Part shown: piece after piece, positions 1-10,101 of the stretch
How the letters are laid out: every line of letters begins with the position of its first letter
Numbering within the stretch: the stretch's first letter is position 1
Assembly: GCA_965227035.1 (NCBI GenBank)
Contig: OZ245724.1
Span: forward strand, 3,534,001 to 3,598,000
Origin: CBDDFQ01 sp965227035
Lineage (GTDB): Bacteria; Pseudomonadota; Gammaproteobacteria; Burkholderiales; Burkholderiaceae_C
DNA: 64,000 bases
Direction of reading: 5' to 3'
Notes under the pieces: model-generated
Databases searched by the model: none
What the model saw: the letters and a program-made list of their open reading frames with translations, nothing else
What the model was told of the DNA's origin: nothing
Made by a program: the position numbers and the translations under genes

Positions 1-769
1 TGGCAAAAAAGCCACGCTTGCTCTCCCCCTCACGGGCGTTGGCTAGCAGTACAGAGATATTATCGCGTCCGCCGTTCGCATTGGCAGCATTAATCAACCG
101 TTCAGCCTTCTGATCAAGGCTTTCGTCGGATTGCAGGATCAATGCGATGGCCTTGTCGTCGATCATGTCGGACAAACCGTCCGAACACATCAAGTACAAA
201 TCGCCTGCGATGACTGCGTGCTCGTTCACTTCGAGTTCGACTGCATCTTCCACACCGAGCGCACGCGTGACCAGATTCTTGTTGGTCGAAGTCTCGGCTT
301 GCTCCTGCGTGATGAGTCCCGCATCGAGCTGCTCCTGCAGCAACGAGTGATCCCTCGTGATCTGCGTTAGCGTTTCGCCGCGAAGGCGATAGCAGCGCGA
401 ATCGCCGATGTGTCCGGCAAGAAAGCGATCGTCCTGGAACACGCCAACGACCAGCGTCGTGCCCATTCCCGAGTATTGCGGATTCGAATTCGCCGAGTTG
501 TAAATCGAGCGATTTGCGTTGTCCACACAGATTTCCATGGCCCGACGAACTTCGCGAACATTCGCCTGCGATCCGGCTTGCGACAGCCAGCGACCCAGTT
601 CGGATTTGATGAAAGTGGTGGCCATCCCGCTGGCAATTTCGCCCGCGTTGTAGCCGCCCATTCCATCGGCAAGGATGCACAAACCCGCAGTAGCGTCGAA
701 TGTGACTGAATCTTCGTTGTTATCTCTGGCCCGTCCCGGGTCAGTCTGGATGCAGAACTCGTAGATCAT
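1..769 (-). CDS. PP2C-family Ser/Thr protein phosphatase (3' end cut by window start)
   Basis: Reading leftward from an ATG at 769, an open frame of 256 codons runs off the window without a stop, so the C-terminus is missing. It carries the PP2C signature blocks in order: RDNNEDS near the N-terminus, LADGMGG, GHIGDSRCYR, CSDGLSDMID and GGRDNISVLL. The acidic residues in these blocks bind the Mn/Mg pair used to dephosphorylate phospho-Ser/Thr. The start lies 11 nt after the stop of the CHASE2 kinase gene, so kinase and phosphatase are almost certainly co-transcribed and act as an antagonistic writer/eraser pair. No signal peptide is visible, so it is cytoplasmic. The family assignment is firm; its targets are unknown. 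Confidence 0.93.
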   Translation of the reverse strand, partial: MIYEFCIQTDPGRARDNNEDSVTFDATAGLCILADGMGGYNAGEIASGMATTFIKSELGRWLSQAGSQANVREVRRAMEICVDNANRSIYNSANSNPQYSGMGTTLVVGVFQDDRFLAGHIGDSRCYRLRGETLTQITRDHSLLQEQLDAGLITQEQAETSTNKNLVTRALGVEDAVELEVNEHAVIAGDLYLMCSDGLSDMIDDKAIALILQSDESLDQKAERLINAANANGGRDNISVLLANAREGESKRGFFA

Positions 770-780
770 TTTTATTTTGG

Positions 781-3687
781 TTATAGCTCGAGATCCGTCG
801 GCGGCTTGCGAGGTTTCGCAGGCGGCAAATCGAATTCCGGCGTTCCGATGACTGTATCTGCAAATCCGGGAGGCTCAGCGTCGCCGGGGCTTGGACCGAG
901 TTCCGGCGGAAGCCCGATGGTCGTGCTCTCGAAGCCGTTGTTGTCTTCATCGTCCTGATCTGCAGGTGCCATGAATGCCGCCGTCTTGTCGGACCCGGCC
1001 ATCGACGCTGCCGTTTTGCCGGGCATGACGTCAGGGAAGTTAGCCTTGTCGAAAGGCTTCGACGCACCCGTGCCACCGCCAGCGTCGCCGAGCACAGCCC
1101 GCAGATCGGCAGCGAACTGGTCGCCATCCTGATAACGGGTTTCGGGACGCTTGCTCAATGCAAGCGCCACGACATTGGCCAGCGCTTCCGAAATTTCCGG
1201 CTTGATGATGCGAATATCCGGCGCCTCTTCGTTGGCGATCTTGTACATCAGCTCGGCCATCGAGTCGCCACGGAAGGGCAACACACCCGAGAGCATCTGG
1301 AACAGCATCACACCGAGCGAATACAGATCGGAACGGCCGTCGACCTTCTTGCCTGCAATCTGTTCTGGCGACATGAAGCTGGGCGTACCCAGCACCAGGC
1401 CGGTCTTCGTCTTGCTCGAATCGGTAATACGCGCAATACCGAAGTCGGTCACCTTCACGGTGTCGGAATCCATCTCGTACATGATGTTCGCGGGCTTGAT
1501 GTCGCGATGAACCACGTTCTGTTTGTGCGCATAAGCGAGCGCTTCGGCGACGCGAGCCACGATCGAGAGCACCTTGGGGACCGGCAGCAGATGCGCGTCC
1601 TTGCAGTAGTCGACCAGATCGCGCCCCTTGAGGAATTCCATTGCGATGTAGGCCAGATCGTGTTCTTCGCCCGCATCGAAAATAGTCACGATGTTCTGAT
1701 GCTGCAGACGGCCCGCCGTCTCGGCTTCGCGGAAGAAGCGTTCGCGTGCATCGTCCAGCTCGTCGCCTTCGAACTCCTGCGACAAGGCCATCGTCTTGAT
1801 GGCCACCACACGGCCGATCTTCGGATCTTTGCCCAGATACACCACGCCCATCGCACCCTTGCCGAGTTCTTTCTCGACCTGATATCGGCCCAGCATGGGC
1901 TTCTCGACAGCGCCGCCGTCTAGCAGCATGGTTCCACCGGGATGCGAGCTGCCGCCACCCAGAATGACTGTCTCGGACAGGTTCTTGGCGCGATTGAGTT
2001 TGGCAGCCAGATCTTTGTAGCCCTTGTTCCAGGCCGACATGTGCTCATACACCGCCTGCGCCTTGTTGAACTGGCGCTTGCGCTCGAAGTCGAGCGCGAG
2101 GTTGTACATGTTGTCCATGACCGCATCGCTCATGGTCACACGGCGGAAGCGGTCGAAAGCCATGTCCAGCTGACCCTGACCCTGAAGCGCCAAACCCATC
2201 ATGCGGTTGGTTTCCGACGACTCTTCGTCGGACTTGAACTTGCCGGCTTCGGTCATCAGGAAACGCTTGGTCGTGATGGCCAGATGTCCGAGCAGCAACA
2301 ATGCGGCGGGGAACACGAACTTGAGCCACACCGCACTGGCGGACAGCAGAAAGAATTCGGCTCCGAGCAGCACGATAAACATGACCGAGGTCACGATCGC
2401 GGCCTTACCGGCGGTGAGACGCGGAAGAGCCGCAATCAGATAAGCCGCGACGATCAGGAACACAGCCAGCGACGCCCAGACGCCCCAGCTCGGTTGCACG
2501 ATGAAATGCTCGCTCAGGATGCTGGAGGTGATGTGCGCCATGGTTTCCGCAGGCGACAGGCCGGGGTATCCGGGAGTCGGGAACTGCACACCGACACCTG
2601 CTGCGGTTGCACCGACCAGCACGATCTTGTCGGCGTACTTGCTTGCGGGAATCTTGCCGCTGATCACGTCGTAGAACGAATCGACCGCGAATGCCGGCTT
2701 TCCGTCGCGTCCCTTGTAGAACTGCGGAAGCATCAGCGCCAGATCGTCGGTCTTCACGCGAAGCTTGCCGATCTGGACCGACTGACCCGGGTTCAGCTTG
2801 ATGTCTTCGGGCTTCAGGTTCAGGCTGGCTTCGGCCGCCAGTAACGCCATGGAAGGAACGCCCTTGCCGAAGTAATTGACCAGGAGCGGCTCCTGGCGAA
2901 CCGCGCCGTCGACGTCCTGAAACTGATTCAAGTGGCCAATACCGGCTGCCGCTTTGCCGAGAATTTCGATGGGTTGCTGTCCGCGAAGAGCTGGAATCGA
3001 ATAGCCCGTGGTCTCGTCGATCGCACTTTTGAGGGCGTAGTCCGGCAGCGGATTGTCGGGACGGCCTTGCGGCTCGCCCAGAGTGAAAATCGAGGGGATC
3101 AACACATTGCCCGCGCGGGTCATGCTGGCTGCAAGCTTGGCGTCGGTATCGAGCGCGGTTTCGGCTTCGGCAATGATTTTCGCGACGGCTTCACCAGACT
3201 CGGGAGCGGATGCAGCGCCAGCAGGCGTGGCCGGGATTCCGAGTGAGTCGCGGATTTTGCGGATGTAAACCAGTCCGGGATCTGTCTGAGGTTCCGAGAA
3301 GAATGCGGTGTAGACGATGGTCTTCGCTTTGGCGTCGGCCAGCTTGTCGATCAGGGCGGCGTGAAGGTCACGCGGCCATGGCCAGCGGCCCAGATTGGCA
3401 ATACTTTGATCGTCGATCGCAATGACTGCGATCCGGTCCGACGGTTGACGCGAGGTCGAAGTGCTTGCGAAGTCGTAGAAACGTCGCTCCATCGTCCCGA
3501 CGAAATCAGTCGATTGATGCAGGATGACGATGAGGATGACGACCAGCACCGCTGCGAACCAGTCGGCCCGCCAAAAATTGCCGCGTTTGCCAGATGACGA
3601 TTTATTCACTTCCCGCCCCCTAAACCCACTTGAGTGTTTGATGCCGAATCCAGCGCCAAGCTCATCGCGACGGCGACGCTTCACCAC
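781..3687 (-). CDS. CHASE2-domain transmembrane Ser/Thr protein kinase
   Basis: A 968-residue protein. After a basic N-terminus there is one membrane segment (about residues 43-57), then an extracytoplasmic CHASE2 sensor containing AVIAIDDQSIANLGRWPWPR. Two or three hydrophobic segments follow at about 400-475, then a linker and a eukaryotic-type kinase domain at about 605-865. The kinase has a Gly-rich loop (GKGAMGVVYLG), the VAIK lysine, HRDIKPANIM, DFGIA and GTPSFMSPEQ, so it should be active. The C-terminal 100 residues are Pro/Asp-rich. CHASE2 is a predicted extracellular ligand sensor; the kinase would signal to Ser/Thr targets and be opposed by the adjacent PP2C enzyme. The start is uncertain: GTG at 3687 (AAGGAG 13 nt upstream) or GTG at 3609 (GGGGG about 6 nt upstream). 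Confidence 0.93.
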   Translation of the reverse strand: MVKRRRRDELGAGFGIKHSSGFRGREVNKSSSGKRGNFWRADWFAAVLVVILIVILHQSTDFVGTMERRFYDFASTSTSRQPSDRIAVIAIDDQSIANLGRWPWPRDLHAALIDKLADAKAKTIVYTAFFSEPQTDPGLVYIRKIRDSLGIPATPAGAASAPESGEAVAKIIAEAETALDTDAKLAASMTRAGNVLIPSIFTLGEPQGRPDNPLPDYALKSAIDETTGYSIPALRGQQPIEILGKAAAGIGHLNQFQDVDGAVRQEPLLVNYFGKGVPSMALLAAEASLNLKPEDIKLNPGQSVQIGKLRVKTDDLALMLPQFYKGRDGKPAFAVDSFYDVISGKIPASKYADKIVLVGATAAGVGVQFPTPGYPGLSPAETMAHITSSILSEHFIVQPSWGVWASLAVFLIVAAYLIAALPRLTAGKAAIVTSVMFIVLLGAEFFLLSASAVWLKFVFPAALLLLGHLAITTKRFLMTEAGKFKSDEESSETNRMMGLALQGQGQLDMAFDRFRRVTMSDAVMDNMYNLALDFERKRQFNKAQAVYEHMSAWNKGYKDLAAKLNRAKNLSETVILGGGSSHPGGTMLLDGGAVEKPMLGRYQVEKELGKGAMGVVYLGKDPKIGRVVAIKTMALSQEFEGDELDDARERFFREAETAGRLQHQNIVTIFDAGEEHDLAYIAMEFLKGRDLVDYCKDAHLLPVPKVLSIVARVAEALAYAHKQNVVHRDIKPANIMYEMDSDTVKVTDFGIARITDSSKTKTGLVLGTPSFMSPEQIAGKKVDGRSDLYSLGVMLFQMLSGVLPFRGDSMAELMYKIANEEAPDIRIIKPEISEALANVVALALSKRPETRYQDGDQFAADLRAVLGDAGGGTGASKPFDKANFPDVMPGKTAASMAGSDKTAAFMAPADQDDEDNNGFESTTIGLPPELGPSPGDAEPPGFADTVIGTPEFDLPPAKPRKPPTDLEL

Positions 3688-3842
3688 AGGGTGTGCAGGG
3701 CTCCTTGGAGGGGGACGTTAACAGAGCAGCACATTGCAAACAAGTGACTTAATGGTGCGCGATTCACTTTTTGTTGCAAATGCGCTAATTGCGGTGCACG
3801 GCACTTTCGTCGGTGCCGCGCATTGCGAATCGACGCTGGAGA

Positions 3843-4529
3843 TCAGGCTGGTTTGGCCGACTTGTGCCGGCTCGCCAGAAAGCGACCGACCAACATCACG
3901 AATGCCGCGCCCGCGATTGCCGCTGCGTAGTGAACCCACTGGTTCCTGGCGACGTAATCGCCGAACACCACGTCCTTGGCAATCGTCTCGCCCGCCACCC
4001 ATCCGATGAGCGCCGCGCCCACGGTGATGATGATCGGGAAGCGTTCCATGAGCTTGATCATCAGCGTGCTACCGAAAATCACAAGCGGAATGCTGATCGC
4101 CAGACCGAGCACCAGAAGAACGATGTTGCCCTCGGCCGCAGCGGCCACAGCGATCACGTTGTCCAGGCTCATGACCAGATCGGCAATCAGGATGGTGCGA
4201 ATCGCGGCCATCATGCTGCCGTATTCCTTAGTCTCGCCATCGTCGTCCGACTCGTCGCCGAAGAGCTGAATACCGATCCAGAGCAGCAGCAGGCCGCCTA
4301 CGATCTGCAAATAAGGAAGCGCGAGCAGCTTGGCGGCAACCACGGTCAGGACGATCCGCAGCACGACCGCTGCGCCGGAACCGAACATCACCGCCTTCTT
4401 TTGCTGCGCCGGCGGCAACGAACGCGCGGCCATCGCAATGACGACTGCGTTGTCGCCGGAAAGAATGATGTTGATCCAAATGATCTTGACCAGCCCGATC
4501 CAAAACTCGGCTGTATTGAGAAACTCCAT
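3843..4529 (-). CDS. TerC-family integral membrane protein (YjbE-like)
   Basis: A 228-residue protein dominated by hydrophobic helices. It has the TerC hallmarks: IILSGDNAVVIAMA in the first helix and LVMSLDNVIAVAAAAEG in the middle, whose Asp/Asn pairs lie inside the membrane. TerC/YjbE proteins are linked to Mn2+ efflux and metal loading of exported proteins; which role applies here is not shown by sequence. The start is placed at the ATG at 4529, behind AGGAG, rather than at an in-frame codon at 4565 that lies inside a hairpin. It lies downstream of sucCD on the same strand, with a terminator-like hairpin between, so it may be transcribed separately or by read-through. Confidence 0.88.
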   Translation of the reverse strand: MEFLNTAEFWIGLVKIIWINIILSGDNAVVIAMAARSLPPAQQKKAVMFGSGAAVVLRIVLTVVAAKLLALPYLQIVGGLLLLWIGIQLFGDESDDDGETKEYGSMMAAIRTILIADLVMSLDNVIAVAAAAEGNIVLLVLGLAISIPLVIFGSTLMIKLMERFPIIITVGAALIGWVAGETIAKDVVFGDYVARNQWVHYAAAIAGAAFVMLVGRFLASRHKSAKPA

Positions 4530-4551
4530 CGACCTACTCCTGTTATGAATT

Positions 4552-4593
4552 AAAAAGCGCCACAAACATTGCGTTTGCAGCGCTTCTTTTTTT
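4552..4593 (-). terminator. Intrinsic terminator between sucD and the TerC gene
   Basis: A 13-bp stem (AAGCGC-CACAAAC paired with GTTTGCA-GCGCTT on the plus strand, two G-U pairs when read as minus-strand RNA) has a 5-nt loop. It is flanked by A5 on the left and a T-run on the right, so it can act in either direction. On the minus strand it lies about 90 nt after the sucD stop and about 20 nt before the TerC start, so it either ends the suc transcript or attenuates the TerC gene. I looked for a yybP-ykoY Mn riboswitch upstream and did not recognise one. Confidence 0.75.
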
Positions 4594-4683
4594 GTCGATG
4601 AAGTTTACCGGCGCACCGGTCAGAGTCAGTTCGTAATTCTGCTTACGCAGGCATTCGCGCTAACCCTGAGTTGCCTCCTGTTT

Positions 4684-5577
4684 TTACAGGAGAGCCTTCA
4701 GCAATTTCGCCATTTCGGACGGGTTGCGGGTAATGGTGAATCCACATTCTTCCATCACTGCCAGCTTGGCATCGGCGGTGTCTTCGCCACCGGCAATCAG
4801 AGCGCCAGCATGGCCCATGCGCTTGCCCGCAGGGGCAGTCACACCGGCGATGAAGCCGACGATCGGCTTCTTCATGTTGGCCTTGCACCAGCGTGCGGCT
4901 TCGGCTTCGTCGGGTCCACCGATTTCGCCGATCATGATGACTGCGTCGGTTTCCGGATCGTCGTTGAATGCCTTCATCACGTCGATGTGCTTCAGGCCGT
5001 TGATCGGGTCGCCGCCGATGCCGACTGCGCTCGATTGGCCGAGGCCGATCTCGGTCAGTTGGGCAACTGCTTCGTAGGTCAGCGTGCCGGAACGGCTCAC
5101 GACGCCGATGCGTCCCTTGCGGTGAATGTGGCCGGGCATGATGCCGATCTTGATTTCATCGGGGGTGATGAGACCGGGGCAGTTGGGGCCGAGCAGCAAA
5201 GTCTTTTTGCCGCCCTTGGCTTCCTTGGCCTTCATGCGGTTGCGAACTTCAAGCATGTCGCGAACCGGAATGCCTTCGGTAATACAGATGGCCATGTCCA
5301 GGTCGGCTTCGACCGCTTCCCAGATCGCAGCGGCAGCGCCAGCTGGCGGCACGTAGATGACCGACACGGTGGCGCCGGTTTCGGAAGCAGCTTCCTTGAC
5401 CGATGCGTAGATTGGGATGTTGAAGATCGACTCGCCGGCCTTCTTCGGGTTCACGCCAGCAACGAAGCAGTTCTTGCCGTTCGCGTATTCCTGGCACTTT
5501 TCGGTGTGGAACTGACCGGTCTTGCCGGTGATACCTTGGGTGATGACTTTGGTGTCTTTGTTGATGTAGATCGACAT
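4684..5577 (-). CDS. sucD: Succinyl-CoA synthetase, alpha subunit
   Basis: A 297-residue protein of normal family length. It shows the CoA-binding N-terminal region (VITQGITGKTGQFHT), the GPNCPGLI and SRSGTLTYE blocks, and the phosphohistidine segment GKRMGHAGALI near the C-terminus. With SucC it forms the TCA-cycle enzyme that converts succinyl-CoA, NDP and phosphate to succinate, CoA and NTP in the cytoplasm. It starts 12 nt after the sucC stop, so the two are one operon. A short inverted repeat (CTCCTGT/ACAGGAG, 4675-4692) spans the stop codon. Confidence 0.97.
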   Translation of the reverse strand: MSIYINKDTKVITQGITGKTGQFHTEKCQEYANGKNCFVAGVNPKKAGESIFNIPIYASVKEAASETGATVSVIYVPPAGAAAAIWEAVEADLDMAICITEGIPVRDMLEVRNRMKAKEAKGGKKTLLLGPNCPGLITPDEIKIGIMPGHIHRKGRIGVVSRSGTLTYEAVAQLTEIGLGQSSAVGIGGDPINGLKHIDVMKAFNDDPETDAVIMIGEIGGPDEAEAARWCKANMKKPIVGFIAGVTAPAGKRMGHAGALIAGGEDTADAKLAVMEECGFTITRNPSEMAKLLKALL

Positions 5578-5589
5578 GACTTTTCCTGA

Positions 5590-6753
<1,164 letters not shown>

Positions 6754-6934
6754 GAAATCTCTCTCAGAGGGATGAGGATGGTGATTTGGCCCGGGGGTGC
6801 GGCACCGCAGATTGCCGGGCGTGTGGACATAGCAGTCGCGAACTTTAACATGTTGCGACGCACAAACTTTGGGCATCCCTTACAGTCCATTCTGGGCGTA
6901 CAGGCGCCCCAAACGCATTGCTACAGGAACAGAA

Positions 6935-7858
6935 ATGGCCAAGGTATTCATCGACGGAGAAGCAGGAACCACCGGATTGCAGATCCGGGAACGACTCGAG
7001 AAGATGAGTTCGATCGAACTTGTCAGCATCGATCCGGCACTTCGCAAAGACCCGAACGCCAAGCGCGAGCTCATGGCAAAAGTCGATCTGGTCATCCTCT
7101 GTTTGCACGACGATGCAGCACGCGAATCGGTTGCCATGATCGATACGCTGCCAGGCAAAAAGCCCAAGATCATCGATGCATCGACCGCGCACCGGGTAGC
7201 ACCGGGATGGGTTTTCGGGTTCGCCGAATTGGTGAAGGGCCAGAAGGAAGCGATCATCGCGGCCGATCGGGTCGGCAATCCGGGCTGCTACGCGACCGGT
7301 GCCATCGCACTGATTCGTCCCTTGATCGACGCTGGAATATTGCCGGCCGACTATCCGGTTGCGCTGCCTTCGGTTAGCGGATATTCGGGCGGCGGTCGCA
7401 CCATGATCGAGGCTTACGAAGCGGCGGAGGCGCCGCTGTTCGAGCTTTACGGGCTCGGCCTGAAGCACAAACACATTCCTGAAATCATGAAGTACACCGG
7501 CCTTAGCCGCCGACCCTTGTTCGTGCCTTCGGTGGGCAACTTCAAACAGGGCATGCTGGTTCAGCTTCCGCTTCATCTGGACATGCTGCCGACCAAGCCG
7601 AGAGCAGCCGACATTCACAACGCGCTCAAGGCTCATTACGCGGCAAGCAACACGCCGGACCAGTGGGTCACAGTGGAAGACCCGCCGGAAGACGGCAAGC
7701 TGGAAGCGCTGGCGCTGAACGACACCAACAAGATGGAGTTGCGTGTGTTCGGCAACGAGGAATACAGACACGCTGTGCTGATTGCCCGTCTGGACAACCT
7801 GGGCAAAGGTGCAAGCGGCGCTGCAGTTCAGAATCTGAAGCTGATGCTCGGCATTTAG
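6935..7858 (+). CDS. argC: N-acetyl-gamma-glutamyl-phosphate reductase, short (type 2) form
   Basis: A 307-residue protein starting MAKVFIDGEAGTTGLQIRER at an ATG preceded by AGGAAC. The sequence resembles the short ArgC class found in many proteobacteria: a Rossmann-type N-terminus with GEAGTTGLQI and the active-site cysteine in VGNPGCYATGA, with PSVSGYSGGG downstream. It reduces N-acetylglutamyl phosphate to the semialdehyde with NADPH, step 3 of arginine synthesis. No other arg genes lie in the window. The 26-nt gap to the convergent recX stop shows no clear terminator. Confidence 0.94.
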   Translation: MAKVFIDGEAGTTGLQIRERLEKMSSIELVSIDPALRKDPNAKRELMAKVDLVILCLHDDAARESVAMIDTLPGKKPKIIDASTAHRVAPGWVFGFAELVKGQKEAIIAADRVGNPGCYATGAIALIRPLIDAGILPADYPVALPSVSGYSGGGRTMIEAYEAAEAPLFELYGLGLKHKHIPEIMKYTGLSRRPLFVPSVGNFKQGMLVQLPLHLDMLPTKPRAADIHNALKAHYAASNTPDQWVTVEDPPEDGKLEALALNDTNKMELRVFGNEEYRHAVLIARLDNLGKGASGAAVQNLKLMLGI

Positions 7859-7884
7859 GTTGGCACGACCTCGAGCCAGCAGGT

Positions 7885-8334
7885 TCAGTCGTCCTCAGCC
7901 CCCGCGACCACGCGCCGGATCACCTCCGGAGCGAAGCCCCGGGTTGCGAGAAAACGCATTTGCTTCATGCGCGCCGCCGGATCCGCGGCAGGTTCGCCAA
8001 ACTTTCTTTGCCAGACGCCACGCGCCCGCTCGAGTTCGGTCGATTTGAGCGATTGAACCGCCTGCGCTATCGCTTCCGGCGGCAAACCTTTCGCCTGAAG
8101 CTCCTGCGTCACGCGCATGGCTCCGAGTCGCGGTGAGCGCCGGTGAATCACCGACTCGACCACGCGGTTCTCGTCGATGAATCCCTTGGCCTGCAGCTCG
8201 TCCAGCATGCGCACGATCTGCCCCGGCTCCTCCTCGTGCGCTTTTAGCTTTTTGATCAGCTCGGCACGCGAGTGCTCGCGTTGGGACAGATATCTAAGCG
8301 CGCGTCCTTTCAGCGATAACTGCGGACGCATCAT
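7885..8334 (-). CDS. recX: RecA regulatory protein RecX
   Basis: A 149-residue, charged, helix-rich protein. It has the RecX pattern of repeated three-helix units: ALRYLSQREHSRAELIKKL at the N-terminus, then LQAKGFIDENRVVES and the ELQAKGLPPEAIAQAV repeat. RecX binds along RecA filaments and limits RecA activity. The gene begins 5 nt after the recA stop, the usual recA-recX operon. Two adjacent ATGs (8334 and 8331) could both serve as start. Confidence 0.95.
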   Translation of the reverse strand: MMRPQLSLKGRALRYLSQREHSRAELIKKLKAHEEEPGQIVRMLDELQAKGFIDENRVVESVIHRRSPRLGAMRVTQELQAKGLPPEAIAQAVQSLKSTELERARGVWQRKFGEPAADPAARMKQMRFLATRGFAPEVIRRVVAGAEDD

Positions 8335-8339
8335 CCTGG

Positions 8340-9413
8340 TTAGGCGGCGACGGCTTCTGCGCCAACCACGTCGGCCGGCAACAACGCGATCCCCAGGCTT
8401 TCGCGAACCTTGTTCTCGATTTCGCGGCCGAGTTCGCGATTTTCACGCAGGAATTCACGTGCGTTGTCGCGGCCCTGACCGATTTTCTCGCCTTGATACG
8501 AGTACCAGGCGCCGGACTTTTCCAGGATTCGCGCTTCGACACCCATATCGATGATTTCGCCTTCGCGGCTGATGCCGGCGCCGAAAAGAATGTCGAACTC
8601 CGCAGTCTTGAAAGGAGGCGCCACCTTGTTCTTCACCACCTTCACCTTCGTTTCGTTGCCGATGGCTTCCTCGCCCTTCTTGATCGTGCCGATTCGACGG
8701 ATGTCGATGCGAACCGACGCGTAGAACTTGAGCGCGTTACCGCCGGTGGTGGTTTCGGGCGAACCGAACATCACGCCGATCTTCATGCGGATCTGGTTGA
8801 TGAAGATGACCATGCAGTTCGTGCGCTTGATGCTGCCGGTGAGCTTGCGCAGTGCCTGGCTCATCAAACGAGCTTGCAGACCGGGCAGAGAATCGCCCAT
8901 TTCGCCTTCGATTTCAGCCTTGGGCGTGAGTGCTGCGACCGAGTCGACCACGATCAGATCGACAGCGCCGGAGCGAACCAGGGAATCGACGATTTCAAGA
9001 GCCTGCTCGCCGGTGTCGGGCTGCGAGATCAACAGGTCTTGCAGATTGACGCCGAGCTTTTGTGCGTACTGCACATCGAGTGCGTGTTCAGCATCGACGA
9101 AAGCACAGGTGCCGCCCTGCTTTTGCATTTCGGCAATGACCTGCAGCGTGAGGGTAGTTTTGCCGGAGGATTCCGGACCGTAGATTTCAACCACACGGCC
9201 GCGGGGCAATCCACCGACGCCGAGCGCGACATCGAGACCGAGCGATCCGGTCGACACGACCTGGATGTCTTCGATGACTTCGCCTTCACCCAGACGCATG
9301 ATCGTGCCCTTGCCGAACTGCTTTTCGATCTGGGCAAGCGCTGCCTGCAGCGCTTTGCTTTTTTCGGATTCGTTAGCTTGCGATGCCGGGGGCTTGTTGT
9401 TCGTTGCTGCCAT
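8340..9413 (-). CDS. recA: Recombinase RecA
   Basis: A 357-residue protein. It has Walker A GPESSGKTT, the Walker B-type LIVVDSVAALTPKAEIEGE, the L1/L2 DNA-binding loops (MSQALRKLTG; FINQIRMKIGVMFGSPETTT) and KVVKNKVAPPFK near the C-terminus. The start at 9413 gives MAATNNKPPASQ, behind AAGGAGT at the right distance. RecA catalyses strand exchange and LexA cleavage. The upstream region contains two imperfect LexA-box-like sequences, listed separately. Confidence 0.98.
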   Translation of the reverse strand: MAATNNKPPASQANESEKSKALQAALAQIEKQFGKGTIMRLGEGEVIEDIQVVSTGSLGLDVALGVGGLPRGRVVEIYGPESSGKTTLTLQVIAEMQKQGGTCAFVDAEHALDVQYAQKLGVNLQDLLISQPDTGEQALEIVDSLVRSGAVDLIVVDSVAALTPKAEIEGEMGDSLPGLQARLMSQALRKLTGSIKRTNCMVIFINQIRMKIGVMFGSPETTTGGNALKFYASVRIDIRRIGTIKKGEEAIGNETKVKVVKNKVAPPFKTAEFDILFGAGISREGEIIDMGVEARILEKSGAWYSYQGEKIGQGRDNAREFLRENRELGREIENKVRESLGIALLPADVVGAEAVAA

Positions 9414-9475
9414 GGAATACTCCTTATAAATCAATGACTTGACCAGCTTTGTTGCTAACTGAAGTTAATCACAGG

Positions 9476-9536
9476 CTGGTTGCTTGAACAGTAGTTTAAG
9501 GGCTGGTTAAATTTAATCTAGCTGTATTTTTGTCAG
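9476..9536. promoter_or_regulatory. Candidate SOS (LexA) boxes upstream of recA
   Basis: Two imperfect matches to CTG-N10-CAG lie 60-120 nt upstream of recA. CTGGTTGCTTGAACAG at 9476-9491 has the right spacing but a poor core. CTGTATTTTTGTCAG at 9522-9536 has a better AT-rich core but only nine bases between the triplets. Neither is the textbook palindrome. The same 154-nt region must also serve the divergent MarR gene. Confidence 0.3.
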
Positions 9537-9567
9537 TTTGCCTTACCTTTTAATTTAACATTGAGGG

Positions 9568-10059
9568 ATGGCATTCGAAGACGAAATTTCAGGTTCCGCA
9601 ACATCCCCCGGTTGGCGACAAATCCACTTGGGGCGACTCCTGGGACACGCGATGCGACGCTTCGACGCGCGCGTGCTCGAACTCATGACGCATGACGTCG
9701 ATGTCCCGCTCGCCCTTTCCAATCTCGCGGCTCGCGATCAGATCAGCGCGGCTCACATTCACATCACTAGACATCTGGCGCACGAGGGATCGCGACTCAC
9801 CGATCTGGCGGCCAGCGCGAACATGACCAAGCAGGCAATGGGCGATCTGGTGAGTCAGTGCGAGGCCTGGGGACTGGTCACGCGCGAGCCGGATCCGCTG
9901 GATGCGCGCGCCCGGCTCATCTGCTTCACACCGACCGGGCATGCCTGGCTCGATGCCTTTGCGCGCGCCGTGAAGCAGGCCGAAGATGAATTTCGCGCAT
10001 CGGTCGGGCCCGACGTGGCGACCGTAGTTTTGTTGGGACTGGAGGCGTACGCCATCTAG
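9568..10059 (+). CDS. MarR-family transcriptional regulator
   Basis: A 163-residue protein. A winged helix-turn-helix lies in the middle: HLAHEGSRLTDLAASANMTKQAMGDLV as recognition region, then the wing CEAWGLVTREPDPLDARARL, which is the MarR pattern DxRxR(L). The flanking helices would form the dimer interface. It starts at an ATG behind GAGGG, divergent from recA, and is followed 42 nt later by a two-component operon on the same strand. Ligand and targets are not visible; autoregulation and control of the downstream genes are possible. Confidence 0.87.
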   Translation: MAFEDEISGSATSPGWRQIHLGRLLGHAMRRFDARVLELMTHDVDVPLALSNLAARDQISAAHIHITRHLAHEGSRLTDLAASANMTKQAMGDLVSQCEAWGLVTREPDPLDARARLICFTPTGHAWLDAFARAVKQAEDEFRASVGPDVATVVLLGLEAYAI

Positions 10060-10101
10060 AATCCAGACTGCTCGTAGGCACCCTCGAAGGAAAGACTGCA
10101 A

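Noticed and set aside
4594..4683. Mn-sensing yybP-ykoY riboswitch before TerC
   Set aside because: TerC genes often have one, but the conserved GGGGAGUA and CCGAGG blocks are not visible.
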